A DNA stretch of 64,000 nt from Caldilineaceae bacterium bin5 (GCA_002238445.1 MPML01000021.1:1-64000); one strand, 5' to 3'; positions 25,289 through 34,794 are shown, counted from the first letter of the stretch. A program made the numbers and translations. Notes: a model not told the origin generated them from the letters alone.

Positions 25289-28120
25289 GTGCGCATACTC
25301 TTCACTGTGCTCCGCCTGATCGGCGGGTTGACAGTCCTCACCTACAAGCGTCTCGCCGGCAATCTGGGGTTGACCCTGCTGGCGCTCTTCCAGATCGTGC
25401 TGACCGTTGGCCTCCTCAGCAGCGCCGGCTTCTTCGCCCAAGCCGTCGACAGGGTAATTCTTAACGAAGAACTGGACGCACTCAGCTCACGAACCGGGCG
25501 CCCGCCCTTCACGACCCGCGTCTACTTCTTCCCCTCCTCCCGCAAACCCATGGATGTGCCCGCCGCCGAACGGGCCGGCCGCAGCGTCGCCGACACCCTC
25601 TCCGCCGAAATCGGCCTTCCGATCGACGAGGTCGGCGTCCACCTTGAGAGTGGCAGCATGATGATGCTGACTCCCGAGGATGACGATCGTTACGGCACTG
25701 AAAGCAAATTCCTCACCCAGGTTGATCTGGTATACCTGGCCGATGTCGCGCCCGCACTGGAAATCACTGCCGGCGTGGTCTGGGATGACCCAACTGGCGA
25801 TACCGCCTCCATAGGTATTCTGCCCGTGCTCATGCACGATAACCTTGCCGCCGAAATGGGTGTCCTGCCCGGCGAAAAGTTCCGGGTCGCCCCTACGGCC
25901 GCCCTACCCGGCATCGAGGTGGAGATCGTCGGCCTCTGGCGGGCCAGCGATCCTGATGACACTTTCTGGTTCCGCCCCCCCGATATCTCGATGAAAGAGG
26001 CGCTGTTCGTGCGGAGGGCTGATTACCTGCAGCGCGTGCAGCCTATGGTGGCCGGCAGTTCCCGCTTCGCCAGTTGGCGCATCTCTCTCGACGATAGCAC
26101 ACTCAATCCGGCCTACGCCGCCGCCTACGCCCGCGGCTTCGAACGGGGCATGACAATCATCGGCAAATACCTGCCGGGCGCCAATCTGGATGTCTCACCG
26201 CTCGACCCACTTAAGGACTTCGTGCAGCGCCAGACAACGCTCACAGTACTCCTCCTTAGCATGAACGTGCCGGCGATCGGCTTTCTTCTCTACTTCCTGG
26301 TACTGATTTCCGGCATCATCGCCCGCTCGCAGCAACGGGAGACATCGGTGCTGGTCAGCCGCGGCGCTGGCACCGTACGCGTAATGTGGCTGGTCCTGGT
26401 CGAAGAGTGGCTGCTCTTTATTCTTGGCGTACCCCTGGGGCTGGGCCTCGGCATGTTGATCGCCCGCGGCATGGGTTACACTGACAGCTTCCTCGATTTC
26501 ACCGTGCGAGACGCTATGCCCGTCTCTTTGCAGGGCGTTGACGTCTGGTTGATTGTGGTTGCATTGGGCCTGGCTTTCATCGCCCGTATGCTGCCGGCCG
26601 TTTCCGCCGCCCGCTCCAGTATCGTCGACTACGAAACTGCCTACGCCCGTCCCGACAAAGGACCATTCTGGCGCCGCGCCTATCTCGACTTTCTGTTGAT
26701 CGTGCCCACCGTTTACGCCTATCAACAGCTTGGTCAACAGGAAGCGTTCGCGCTCCTCGCGCAGGAAGACGCTTCGGAACTCTACAGTGACCCGATCCTG
26801 ATCCTGGCCCCGGCACTCGTGATACTGACGGCGTCGCTCCTGGTCATGCGCTTCTTCTCGCCCATGATGAATCTGCTCGACAAGCTGGCAGGCCTGTTGC
26901 CCGGCACTGTCTTCCATCTGGCGCTGCGCCAATTGGGTCGACAGGGGCACAGCTACCTGAACCCTCTCCTGCTCGTGATTATCTGCCTGGGCCTGGGGAT
27001 CTATACCCACTCTCTGGCCGCCAGCATGGATGAGTGGCTGGTCGATCGCATAAAATACCAGGCCGGCGGCGACTTCCGTTTCTTACCGGTCACCGAAGAT
27101 GAGACCGGCGGGGACTGGACTCCTGAACTCTCATGGTTTACCGAGAGGTTCGATGCCGACCGCGCAATTCGCGTAGGCAACTATGGTATGCGCATCGAAG
27201 GACTTTCCTCTACCCGCCGCAAGACGAAAAGGATGATGGGGGTGGACCGGGCTGAGTTCGCCACCGTCTCCTGGTTCCGCTCCGACTTCGCCGACGACTC
27301 GCTCGGCGGCCTCATGAATCGGTTGGCCGCCGCGCCCGAGGCAGTGTTGGTCTCGCGCGCCTTCCTGACCGAGCACCTGCTACGCGTCGGCGACCGCCTC
27401 GATCTGTGGGTAATTCTGGAACCTGGGATCAGTATGCGCACCGACTTCGTGATCAGCGGCGTCTACGACTACTTTCCTACCGTCGAGCAGGACGATATCG
27501 TTGTCATCGCCAATCTGGACTATCTGCACCTGATCGGAGGGGCTATCTACCAATATGAGGTATGGCTGCGCGCGCCGGGCAATGAACAAGGGGAAGAGGT
27601 GCGCCGCAAGCTGCGAATCGGTGGGATCGAAACGCTGCGCTGGCACGATGTCGTAGGTTCACTGATCGAGGAGAAGGCGAAACTGGAGCGGGTCGGGGTC
27701 TTCGGCGCGCTGACGGTCGGCTTCCTGGCCGCAGCGCTGATGGCCGTGCTGGCCTTTCTGATGCACAGCTACGCCTCGCTGCGCGAGCGATTCTATCAAT
27801 TCGGTGTGCTGCGGGCGATCGGAGCGTTGCGCCGCCAGCTGATTATTCAGCTCGCCGTGGAGTACGCCGTACTCGTCGTCTACGGGACCGCCGCCGGTGC
27901 AGTGATCGGCGTCTGGGTCTCCGTCCTCTTCACCCCCTTCTTCCGCAGCGCCGCCGACTCCAAGGCCATCCTGCCGCCAATGTTGCCGGTCATTGCCGAG
28001 GGCGAGATCGCCCAACTCACTCTCATCTTCATCGCCGTGATGATATTCGTAATCGTGGCCGCCACCGCGCAAGCCACCCAGCGCCGCATCTTCGAGGTCA
28101 TGCGCGTCGGCCAGGCTTAG
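25289..28120 (+). CDS. Giant FtsX/MacB-like ABC permease, second paralogue, no ATPase partner
   Basis: About 943 residues from GTG 25289 (VRILFTVLRLIGG). The open frame begins at 25241, inside the hairpin, so that start is unlikely; GTG 25304 is an alternative and neither has a clear ribosome site. Architecture repeats that of the 3.9-6.8 kb protein: N-terminal anchor, extracytoplasmic domain, FtsX block near residue 330, middle helices, second extracytoplasmic domain, and final FtsX block (RFYQFGVLRAIGALRRQL). Shared lines such as FRSDFADDSLGGLMN and YDYFPTVEQDD show common descent. It follows the GH4 gene in the second carbohydrate cluster and converges on the SPFH gene. No ATPase is adjacent; function unknown. 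Confidence 0.82.
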   Translation: MRILFTVLRLIGGLTVLTYKRLAGNLGLTLLALFQIVLTVGLLSSAGFFAQAVDRVILNEELDALSSRTGRPPFTTRVYFFPSSRKPMDVPAAERAGRSVADTLSAEIGLPIDEVGVHLESGSMMMLTPEDDDRYGTESKFLTQVDLVYLADVAPALEITAGVVWDDPTGDTASIGILPVLMHDNLAAEMGVLPGEKFRVAPTAALPGIEVEIVGLWRASDPDDTFWFRPPDISMKEALFVRRADYLQRVQPMVAGSSRFASWRISLDDSTLNPAYAAAYARGFERGMTIIGKYLPGANLDVSPLDPLKDFVQRQTTLTVLLLSMNVPAIGFLLYFLVLISGIIARSQQRETSVLVSRGAGTVRVMWLVLVEEWLLFILGVPLGLGLGMLIARGMGYTDSFLDFTVRDAMPVSLQGVDVWLIVVALGLAFIARMLPAVSAARSSIVDYETAYARPDKGPFWRRAYLDFLLIVPTVYAYQQLGQQEAFALLAQEDASELYSDPILILAPALVILTASLLVMRFFSPMMNLLDKLAGLLPGTVFHLALRQLGRQGHSYLNPLLLVIICLGLGIYTHSLAASMDEWLVDRIKYQAGGDFRFLPVTEDETGGDWTPELSWFTERFDADRAIRVGNYGMRIEGLSSTRRKTKRMMGVDRAEFATVSWFRSDFADDSLGGLMNRLAAAPEAVLVSRAFLTEHLLRVGDRLDLWVILEPGISMRTDFVISGVYDYFPTVEQDDIVVIANLDYLHLIGGAIYQYEVWLRAPGNEQGEEVRRKLRIGGIETLRWHDVVGSLIEEKAKLERVGVFGALTVGFLAAALMAVLAFLMHSYASLRERFYQFGVLRAIGALRRQLIIQLAVEYAVLVVYGTAAGAVIGVWVSVLFTPFFRSAADSKAILPPMLPVIAEGEIAQLTLIFIAVMIFVIVAATAQATQRRIFEVMRVGQA

Positions 28121-28130
28121 TTAATCTTCA

Positions 28131-28168
28131 AGGGCCAGTGGCTGGTTGTGCTGTTGGCCACCGGCCCT
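28131..28168. terminator. Hairpin between convergent FtsX and SPFH genes
   Basis: AGGGCC (28131-28136), one mismatch, then GTGGC pairs with GCCAC, one mismatch, GGCCCT (28163-28168). It lies in the 55-base gap between convergent genes. Tails are not T-rich, so terminator function is likely by position rather than by tail. Confidence 0.5.
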
Positions 28169-28175
28169 AACGCAA

Positions 28176-29078
28176 TTAGCCTTTGCCGTTACTACCGTTC
28201 TGGTCGTTGAGCAGTTCCTTCACACCGCCGAGCGCGCCCAGCACACCGGTCGCTTCGTAGGGCAGAAAGATCTTTGTAGCAGTGCCATCTGCCATAATCT
28301 TCAACGTCTCCAGATACTGAATGGCGATCAATCTTTCGTCCGGTTCCGCATCCTTGATGGCGTTGAAAACGGTAGTGATAGCGTTACCCTGGCCGGTGGC
28401 CTCCACTTCCAGCTTATAGCGTTCAGCGTCAGCCACTCTCTTGACCGCCTCTGCCTGACCTTCCGCGGACAGAATCTGAGATTGGCGATCGCCCTCAGAT
28501 TCCAGAATGGCAGCCCGCTTTTCCCTTTCGGCTTTCATCTGTTGGTGCATCGATTGGGTGATATCCGCCGGCGGGTCAATGCGCTTGATCTCTACCCGCA
28601 CCACGCGCACACCCCACTTATCGGTGGCTTCGTCCAACACTTCGCGCAACCTGGTGTTGATGTGATCGCGGCTGGTCAGGGCCGAGTCCAACTCCAATTC
28701 GCCAACCACATTACGCAAATTGGTCTGCGCCAGTTTGGTGGCGGCGTTGTAGAAATCTGCCACATTATAAACAAGCTTGACCGGGTCGGTCGCTTCAAAG
28801 TACACGATGGCATCAACCGTCACGACCACATTGTCCTTCGTGATCACCTCCTGCGGCGGCACGTCCACCACCTGTTCTCGCATGTCCACCTTCTGGATGG
28901 AATCGACGAAGGGGATGATCAAGGTGAGGCCCGGCTGAACGGTGCGCTGGTAGCGCCCCAACCGCTCGATGACGCCCTTCTGGTAAGGTTGCACAATGCG
29001 AATGCTGGCAATGGCAACCACAAACACGAACAGGGCGAGGATCGCCAGTAAAACAATCGGCACTGCTGTTCCTAACAT
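28176..29078 (-). CDS. SPFH/stomatin-family membrane protein (QmcA-like)
   Basis: A 300-residue stomatin-type protein. An N-terminal hydrophobic anchor ([19 protein letters not shown]) is followed by an SPFH domain with [38 protein letters not shown] and [20 protein letters not shown], then a charged coiled coil ([20 protein letters not shown]). These proteins form oligomeric cages that organise membrane microdomains and guard membrane proteases. It is immediately downstream of an NfeD gene, the classic operon partner. Confidence 0.95.
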   Translation of the reverse strand: MLGTAVPIVLLAILALFVFVVAIASIRIVQPYQKGVIERLGRYQRTVQPGLTLIIPFVDSIQKVDMREQVVDVPPQEVITKDNVVVTVDAIVYFEATDPVKLVYNVADFYNAATKLAQTNLRNVVGELELDSALTSRDHINTRLREVLDEATDKWGVRVVRVEIKRIDPPADITQSMHQQMKAEREKRAAILESEGDRQSQILSAEGQAEAVKRVADAERYKLEVEATGQGNAITTVFNAIKDAEPDERLIAIQYLETLKIMADGTATKIFLPYEATGVLGALGGVKELLNDQNGSNGKG

Positions 29079-29093
29079 TACGCTTCTCCTTTG

Positions 29094-29624
29094 TTATGCG
29101 GCAGACTCGGCCTGCTCGTCTGAATCCGCGTATTCCCTGTCGGTTGCTCGAACCTGTAAACGCACGCCGTCTACGCCCAATACCTCTACGACCTCTCCAA
29201 CTTCCAACTGTTCGCCATCCAGTGACTCGGCGCGCCATCTCTCACTTTCCAACCGCACCATACCTGTGTTGGCAATCGGGTCAACCGTCTGTAAGACGAC
29301 CGCCCACTTGCCAACCATCCGGTTGCCGGCAATCTGCTGTACACCCGGCCGCGAAATGCGATCGGCGAAAGGCCGCGCCAGCACAACGGCAGCTATCGAG
29401 ACAACGATGAAGACCACGATCTGCCACGCCAGGCCCGCGCCCAGAAAGGCCGCCAGTGCCGCACCGAGCGCACCAATCCCAAAACAGAGCAGCACGAACC
29501 CGGCCGTGAACACCTCCGTCAAAAAGAAGAATACGGCTACGACAATCCATCCCCAACGCAGCAACTCTTGGATGTTTTCGTCAAACACGGTCCCCTCCGG
29601 AAGTTCTGAGAGAAGGAAAATCAC
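29094..29624 (-). CDS. NfeD-like protein (partner of SPFH)
   Basis: A 176-residue membrane protein. Hydrophobic helices (about 25-45, 45-62, 66-85) precede a C-terminal OB-fold domain starting at ISRPGVQQIAGNRMVGKWAV and continuing GMVRLESERWRAES and VEVLGVDGVRLQVR. This is the short NfeD form that lacks the ClpP-like protease domain. It overlaps no gene and is followed 15 bases later by the SPFH gene; the pair probably acts together in membrane quality control. Confidence 0.93.
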   Translation of the reverse strand: MIFLLSELPEGTVFDENIQELLRWGWIVVAVFFFLTEVFTAGFVLLCFGIGALGAALAAFLGAGLAWQIVVFIVVSIAAVVLARPFADRISRPGVQQIAGNRMVGKWAVVLQTVDPIANTGMVRLESERWRAESLDGEQLEVGEVVEVLGVDGVRLQVRATDREYADSDEQAESAA

Positions 29625-29800
29625 AGCTGTGCCTCTACAGAAAACCGTTCTGCACGGTCACGGGGCACCGTCGCGTCCATCCGGGAAGCGCAATCTGCTC
29701 TCAAACCTCCCCTTCAGTATATGCGAACTATATGCCGTTACCCAACAGCCCGCTGACATTCAGCCGACGAATAGCTGATAACACCACCGGAGAACACAAA

Positions 29801-29832
29801 AGGCCGGGCAAGCACCATTGCTTGCCCGGCCT
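29801..29832 (-). terminator. Intrinsic terminator of the DUF4870-like gene
   Basis: Perfect 12-bp stem AGGCCGGGCAAG / CTTGCCCGGCCT with an 8-base loop. On the minus strand it is followed by TTTTGTGTT, so it terminates the gene ending at 29907. Confidence 0.85.
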
Positions 29833-29906
29833 CTAAGCGTAAAAGGTGGTCGGAGACTAAGGGCAAAAAAGAGCGTCCTCCTCTTTTCTGCCTATTCCCC
29901 ATTCAG

Positions 29907-30578
29907 CTAAATCCAGCCCTGGTCCTGTAGAAAGCTCGTTAACCCTGGAATCGCGAATCGCTTGCCCTGATAGGCCTGGTAACCATAGTAGGCCAGCGCC
30001 AGGAAACCCATCAACGCCAGCAACGGGCCAAGACAAAATACGACCATCACAACCAACCAGCCGATGATTGGCACGAAAGCCAGAATTGTCGACCCCACGC
30101 TCATCAGCAGCAAAAACAGTATAAATGTCATCGCCAGCGCCAGACTCTGAGTAGCATGGAACCGCTGAAACGGGCGCTTCTTGCTGCTTGCGCTCAACAA
30201 TACAATTATGGGCATTACCAGCGGTATCAGCACCTGCGTCACATAACACAGCAGCGCAATCAACCGGTCGTCACTGTCAGCCGTTGCGTCGACTGCGGCA
30301 CTGTGCATGAACTCACCGCGGCGCAGGGCAGAGGCAGCCGCGCCCGCCTGCGTGCGGGCCGAGTCGGTGAACTGTTCGGCAGGTGATGGTTCAGGCTGCT
30401 CGCCATAGCCGTCATCATCGGCCCCGCCCCCCACCGGCAATTCCGTCTCTTCCCAATCGCCAGTCGAACCTGCCTCCTGTTCCGGCGCTGAGTTTTCCGC
30501 GCTCGCCGACTCGGATTCACCCGACATCGCCTGCGAGGACTCCTCTTCGAACTGCTGCTCGTCCTTCTTGTTCTCCAC
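29907..30578 (-). CDS. DUF4870-like small membrane protein with acidic N-terminus
   Basis: A 223-residue protein from GTG 30578 (VENKKDEQQFEEESS), behind GGAGAAGAG. The longer frame to 30674 is not supported. The first 100 residues are Glu/Ser/Ala-rich and probably disordered. The rest has three to four hydrophobic helices (LIALLCYVTQVLIPLVMPII, ALAMTFILFLLLMSVGSTIL, VVMVVFCLGPLLALMGFLAL) with the FQRFHATQSL segment that in DUF4870-type proteins joins the first two helices. Function is unknown. It has its own terminator and is transcribed away from fmt. Confidence 0.75.
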   Translation of the reverse strand: MENKKDEQQFEEESSQAMSGESESASAENSAPEQEAGSTGDWEETELPVGGGADDDGYGEQPEPSPAEQFTDSARTQAGAAASALRRGEFMHSAAVDATADSDDRLIALLCYVTQVLIPLVMPIIVLLSASSKKRPFQRFHATQSLALAMTFILFLLLMSVGSTILAFVPIIGWLVVMVVFCLGPLLALMGFLALAYYGYQAYQGKRFAIPGLTSFLQDQGWI

Positions 30579-30822
30579 GGCTCTTCTCCATCGGCTACAT
30601 CCGACAGCAAACACTCCTGCATCCTGACTGTCTCTGCCACATGTCCCCTGATCCCAGCTTCGCATCCACGACATTCAGACATCGAGGGATTCGATGACTC
30701 CTTGGGCTGATGCTACCACGACAATTATGTCGGCCAAGCAATCTTTGCTCTGTCTGGATGCCTTCATAACTACTCTACGCAAGTACCCGCCGAAAGTTTC
30801 CAGACCGCTCTGTCCAATGTGC

Positions 30823-30828
30823 TACAAT
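30823..30828 (+). promoter_or_regulatory. -10 element of fmt; transcript probably leaderless
   Basis: TACAAT ends seven bases before the fmt ATG at 30836, so transcription would start at or next to the start codon. No good -35 is visible and no ribosome site lies before the ATG. Confidence 0.5.
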
Positions 30829-30835
30829 AGCGTCT

Positions 30836-31849
30836 ATGACCGCCCCTTCAGCAGTTCCCCAGACGGGAGTCCCGCAAACGACACGCATCGTCTTCATGGG
30901 TACGCCCGATTTTGCCTTGACTTCTCTGACCGCCATGCACAGTTCGGCTGCGCAGGCAGGTTGGCAGGTTGTAGGCGTTGTCACCCAGCCCGACCGACGG
31001 GCCGGTCGCGGCAAAAGGCTGGTCGCCAGCCCTGTCAAGACGTTCGCCCTGGAAAACCAGCTGCCGGTGTTGCAACCGCAGCGCCTGCGGAAAAATGAAG
31101 CGCCGCCCACAGAAGACCAGCCGGACCCATACGAATGGCTGCGTATGCTGGCCCCGGATCTGATCGTTGTCGCCGCGTTTGGACAGATTCTCCCGCCGCG
31201 CCTGCTGGAAGTCCCAACGTTTGGCTGTCTGAATGTACATGCCAGCCTACTGCCCGCCTACCGCGGCGCATCACCCATCACCGCCGCGCTTCTCGATGGC
31301 CTGACAGAGACAGGTGTAACAATCATGCTGATGGACGCCGGCATGGATACCGGTCCCGTGCTCACCCAGGCCCGGCTCCCTGTCCGGTTGGACGATACCA
31401 CTGCCTCTCTCAGCGAGCGCCTGGCGGCCCGCGGCGCCGAACTGCTTGCCGCGACGATTCCGGGCTGGCTGGCTGCAGAAGTCGCCCCGCTCCCACAATC
31501 CGAACTGCCTGGCATCCCGTCCGTCTGCCGCCTGGTCAAGAAGCAGGACGGTCAGATCGATTGGTCAATGCCGGCCGCACGCATCGAACGCATGATCCGC
31601 GCCTATGCCCCCTGGCCGGCCGCCTTTACCACTTGGAAAGGGCAGAACTTCAAACTGTGGCAGGGCCGTGTCATCGCCGGTCGCACCGCCCCCGGCCATG
31701 TGGTCGAAGTCGAAGAACATGTCGCAGTGGGAACCGGCGAAGGCTTGTTGGCGCTGCAGGCGGTCCAGCCCGCCGGCAAAAGGCGCATGACTGCAGCCAC
31801 TTTTCGCAACGGCGCCCCCGATTTCGTCGGCTCCCGTCTGGGCCGATGA
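30836..31849 (+). CDS. fmt: Methionyl-tRNA formyltransferase
   Basis: A 337-residue enzyme that formylates initiator Met-tRNA using 10-formyl-tetrahydrofolate. The N-terminal hydrolase-fold domain has RIVFMGTPDFAL, the 10-formyl-THF-binding NVHASLLPAYRGASPI motif and MDAGMDTGPV. The C-terminal tRNA-binding domain includes IRAYAPWPAAFTTW. An internal insertion (NEAPPTEDQPDPYEWLR) is seen before DLIVVAAFGQILP. A 14-residue N-terminal extension precedes TTRIVFMG; the ATG at 30836 fits the promoter position. A tRNA-Pro gene follows on the same strand. No def gene is adjacent. Confidence 0.95.
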   Translation: MTAPSAVPQTGVPQTTRIVFMGTPDFALTSLTAMHSSAAQAGWQVVGVVTQPDRRAGRGKRLVASPVKTFALENQLPVLQPQRLRKNEAPPTEDQPDPYEWLRMLAPDLIVVAAFGQILPPRLLEVPTFGCLNVHASLLPAYRGASPITAALLDGLTETGVTIMLMDAGMDTGPVLTQARLPVRLDDTTASLSERLAARGAELLAATIPGWLAAEVAPLPQSELPGIPSVCRLVKKQDGQIDWSMPAARIERMIRAYAPWPAAFTTWKGQNFKLWQGRVIAGRTAPGHVVEVEEHVAVGTGEGLLALQAVQPAGKRRMTAATFRNGAPDFVGSRLGR

Positions 31850-31896
31850 CCGGCCATTTGCCGTCATAAACCAGATAGGGCATCGCTTCGTGCGAT

Positions 31897-31925
31897 TTGG
31901 CAGCCCTGTCGCCGCATGGTATACT
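31897..31925 (+). promoter_or_regulatory. Sigma70-type promoter for tRNA-Pro
   Basis: TTGGCA (31897-31902), 17-base spacer, TATACT (31920-31925), twelve bases before the tRNA. Confidence 0.75.
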
Positions 31926-31936
31926 CCTGCCTGTGT

Positions 31937-32013
<77 letters not shown>

Positions 32014-32019
32014 GAATGC

Positions 32020-32071
32020 AGAGGGAGACGGCATCACTCAAGGTCCAGCCGTGATGTTTTCTCCCTCTTTT
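32020..32071 (+). terminator. Terminator after tRNA-Pro
   Basis: AGAGGGAGA (32020-32028) pairs with TCTCCCTCT (32060-32068), with an inner CATCAC/GTGATG stem, followed by TTTGATTT. Confidence 0.75.
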
Positions 32072-32387
32072 GATTTCCTCCAATCCCTTCCCACCCAGGC
32101 GGAGGGAGGAGGCAGCTGGTTTCGAAGTCGCCTACGCAGATGGCATACCATGAGAAAAGTTGCAGCGACCGTCCCGCTATCTCCTGCAAAATGCGTGGAC
32201 ACTTTGCCACGGATGATAATCTCGAGAAAACATCCACCATCAGTCGCCGCCTGCCATCGGCTGGAAATTCGTCCAGGCGAACAGAAGCAAATTCAGCCCG
32301 CGTTGTCCTCCGCTGAGTTGGTTGGGGGAACCCCATGCCCGATACGAGAGCTGGCTATATGCCATTTCCATCGCGTTTCGCTCGGTA
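32072..32387. other. Non-coding gap
   Basis: About 316 bases before the LRR-gene promoter. A minus-strand open frame of 100 codons crosses the terminator and shows no recognisable motif. I see nothing functional here. Confidence 0.5.
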
Positions 32388-32415
32388 TTAGCAGGAACTG
32401 AGAATAACGTATACT
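32388..32415 (+). promoter_or_regulatory. Promoter of the LRR protein gene
   Basis: TTAGCA (32388-32393), 16-base spacer, TATACT (32410-32415), 48 bases upstream of the ATG. Confidence 0.55.
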
Positions 32416-32463
32416 AACATTCCTGCCGACTGCCGTTACTCTCCAATTAGGCTCTCCGCACCG

Positions 32464-34341
32464 ATGTTGCGACAGAAACAGGTTAAATTAGCCATAATAG
32501 TGTTGGGCGTCTGGCTGATGCTGGCAGCCCTCTTAGCTGCCCTTCCCTCGATCTCCGCGCTCTTGAGCTCCGTAAACGGGCCAGACAACAACCGGACCCT
32601 CAGTGTGATACGCGTGGAAAGCGGTCAGCCCGGCGTTCTTGAAATCTCTTGGGACGTTCCTGCGGAGACGCCCATCGACTATCGCGTCAGCTGGGCGCCT
32701 GTGGGCGAAGAATTCCCTTCAGGGCGTGATGAACCCGGAAATGCCTTTCCAACGGCTCCTACCTACACCGCCATCGGGCTGGATCCAGGAGTGCGGTACC
32801 AGGTGCGAGTGCGCGCCCGCTACCAGGATGCCATTGGAGACTGGAGTGCCCCCGTCGAGGCTGTCGTATCCGCTTCCACCTCCGCCTCCACCTCCGCTTC
32901 GGTGCCGTCAACTGTGCCGCCGGGTCAGCCGCAAGACTTACAGGCAGACGTCGCGCAAAATAGCGTATCGTTGAGCTGGTCCGCGCCGGCGGACAACGGA
33001 AGTATCACCGGCTATCAAATCCTGCGTCGTGACAGGAATGGCGATCCAATAGACCAGTTCTCGATCCTGGTAAAGGACACAGCCAGTCTCGCGACAAACT
33101 ACGTTGACAGCACCGTCCTGCCGGACCGACAGTACACCTACCGGCTCCTGGCACTGAGCGGGACCGTCCTTGGGTCCGATTACGCTGACGTTGACGCCAA
33201 CACCCTGGGCATTCCGTTCGCATCTGCCGCGACGCCCACCACTGCACCCGCGGCCCCCGCGGCCCCCGCCACCGAATCATCTGCCGCCGCGCCGGCTGCG
33301 GCGCCCGCGCCTACTGCCGTGCTTCCAGCGGTGTCGTCGCAAAGCAATGCGACCCCGATCCCCGTCTCGGAAAGAGACGCATTGGTTGCAATCTTTCGTG
33401 CTACCGGTGGTTCCTTCTGGGCGCAGAAGACCAACTGGCTAAGCGACGAGCCTATCGCATCCTGGCACGGAGTGACTGCCGACCAGAACGGAAACGTGAT
33501 TGAGCTGAATCTCAACAGAAACTATCTGTATGGGCCGATTCCAGCCGAGCTGGGCAGCCTCACCAATCTGAAAACACTGCGAATGCAAGGCAACAGCCTG
33601 ATCGGTTCGATCCCACCCGCGCTGGGAAACCTCAACGCGCTGACCAACCTGGAACTGCAGAACAACCTCCTGAGTGGGCCGATTCCAGCCGAACTGGGCA
33701 AACTCTCCAAACTGGAATGGTTGGAACTGTCAGAAAACGACCTGAGCGGATCGATCCCGCCTGAGCTGAGCAATCTCACCAATCTGACTGTGTTGACTCT
33801 GTCACACAACGATCTGACCGGAACCCTTCCCTGGTGGCTGAAGGAGTTTGACAGCCTGCAAATTCTGAAAGTTTCGGGCAACCAGTTCACTGGTTGCATG
33901 TCCGCAAATCTGCTCGATATATGGGTCGATGATCTCGACCAGACTCTCATCCCAACCTGTCGTGAGGCACTGACCACCTTCTACTTTGCCACCGGCGGCC
34001 CGGAGTGGGAGCACAATACCAACTGGCGGCAGTCAGAAAATTCCCTCGCGCAATGGTATGGGGTAACCACCGACGAAGCCGGACGTGTTACAGCCATCGA
34101 TCTTTCTGACAATAGGCTTGCGGGCACACTGCCTCCGCGAATTGGCAACCTCGTACATTTGGAAAAGTTGGATCTCTCCGGCAACGAACTTTCCGGGCCA
34201 ATTCCTTCGGAAATAAGCAATCTGTCTAGCCTGTCTACCTTGTATCTTGCCGGCAACAAACTGACGGGATGTATACCTGCCAGCCTTCGGCAGATAGAAA
34301 ACAACGATCTCGACATCCTTGGTCTGGAATTCTGCCGGTAA
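32464..34341 (+). CDS. Surface protein with FN3 domains and plant-type leucine-rich repeats
   Basis: A 625-residue membrane-anchored or secreted protein. A hydrophobic signal/anchor covers residues 9-35. Two fibronectin type III domains lie at about 45-136 and 152-248, then an Ala/Pro/Thr-rich linker (250-300). From 301 on come two LRR blocks, each opened by a capping motif (ATGGSFWAQKTNWLSDEPIA and ATGGPEWEHNTNWRQSENSL). Repeats follow the plant consensus, for example GPIPAELGSLTNLKTLRM and GSIPPALGNLNALTNLEL, and each block ends in a Cys-containing cap (FTGCM, LTGCIP). Such proteins are frequent in Chloroflexota and probably serve in adhesion or host/particle interaction. The protein is complete. 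MITE copy B lies 125 bases downstream. Confidence 0.9.
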   Translation: MLRQKQVKLAIIVLGVWLMLAALLAALPSISALLSSVNGPDNNRTLSVIRVESGQPGVLEISWDVPAETPIDYRVSWAPVGEEFPSGRDEPGNAFPTAPTYTAIGLDPGVRYQVRVRARYQDAIGDWSAPVEAVVSASTSASTSASVPSTVPPGQPQDLQADVAQNSVSLSWSAPADNGSITGYQILRRDRNGDPIDQFSILVKDTASLATNYVDSTVLPDRQYTYRLLALSGTVLGSDYADVDANTLGIPFASAATPTTAPAAPAAPATESSAAAPAAAPAPTAVLPAVSSQSNATPIPVSERDALVAIFRATGGSFWAQKTNWLSDEPIASWHGVTADQNGNVIELNLNRNYLYGPIPAELGSLTNLKTLRMQGNSLIGSIPPALGNLNALTNLELQNNLLSGPIPAELGKLSKLEWLELSENDLSGSIPPELSNLTNLTVLTLSHNDLTGTLPWWLKEFDSLQILKVSGNQFTGCMSANLLDIWVDDLDQTLIPTCREALTTFYFATGGPEWEHNTNWRQSENSLAQWYGVTTDEAGRVTAIDLSDNRLAGTLPPRIGNLVHLEKLDLSGNELSGPIPSEISNLSSLSTLYLAGNKLTGCIPASLRQIENNDLDILGLEFCR

Positions 34342-34466
34342 TGTCCCCTTCACCGGTTTCCGGTCAATCTTGAGCGACAGCCCCTCCCGGCGCCGGGATT
34401 CCCGATCGCAGCCACATCCTCCCGCACGCCCCATGTATTTATGCCCGCGGGCTTTTACGTCTATCC

Positions 34467-34671
34467 GGGCGGTCGGGCCTTCGGCCCTCCCTTGTGCAGG
34501 GGCTGCGCCCCCGCAACGCCCCCCTACAAAACCATGCCTCACCGACCGTGTGCCTTCATCGCAACGTGTCGGCTGGCGAGCATGGCGGCGGCTGTACACT
34601 AGTTGCGTCACCAAGCCACTGAATGGTTCCAAGGATGACTGGCAGGTCAAGTACTGTGGCTTAGTAGTTAC
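34467..34671 (+). mobile_element. MITE copy B, left end missing
   Basis: Shares the core and right end of copies A and D, ending in TTAGTAGTTAC (34671). Its internal hairpin is GGGCC-TTC-GGCCC instead of GGCCGC-AA-GCGGCC. The left inverted repeat is not found; similarity begins at GGGCGGTCGGG. A -10-like TATAAT lies 44 bases beyond the right end. Confidence 0.8.
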
Positions 34672-34692
34672 GCATCTACTAAGAATTCAAAA

Positions 34693-34720
34693 TTTTCACG
34701 CGCCCGCCAAGTGGTATAAT
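34693..34720 (+). promoter_or_regulatory. Candidate promoter of the copper-related group
   Basis: TTTTCA (34693-34698), 16-base spacer and a consensus TATAAT (34715-34720). It is 75 bases upstream of the TTG start and just outside MITE copy B. Confidence 0.5.
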
Positions 34721-34794
34721 GGCAGTACACTGCAGCACATATAACCCCTCCTGCTGTCAGAAACGCACATTTCTAAATTCAAAAGGAGTCTGCT

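Noticed and set aside
32034-32336. A 100-codon minus-strand frame between tRNA-Pro and the LRR gene
   Set aside because: It overlaps the tRNA terminator, has no ribosome site and reads as low-complexity Arg-rich sequence.
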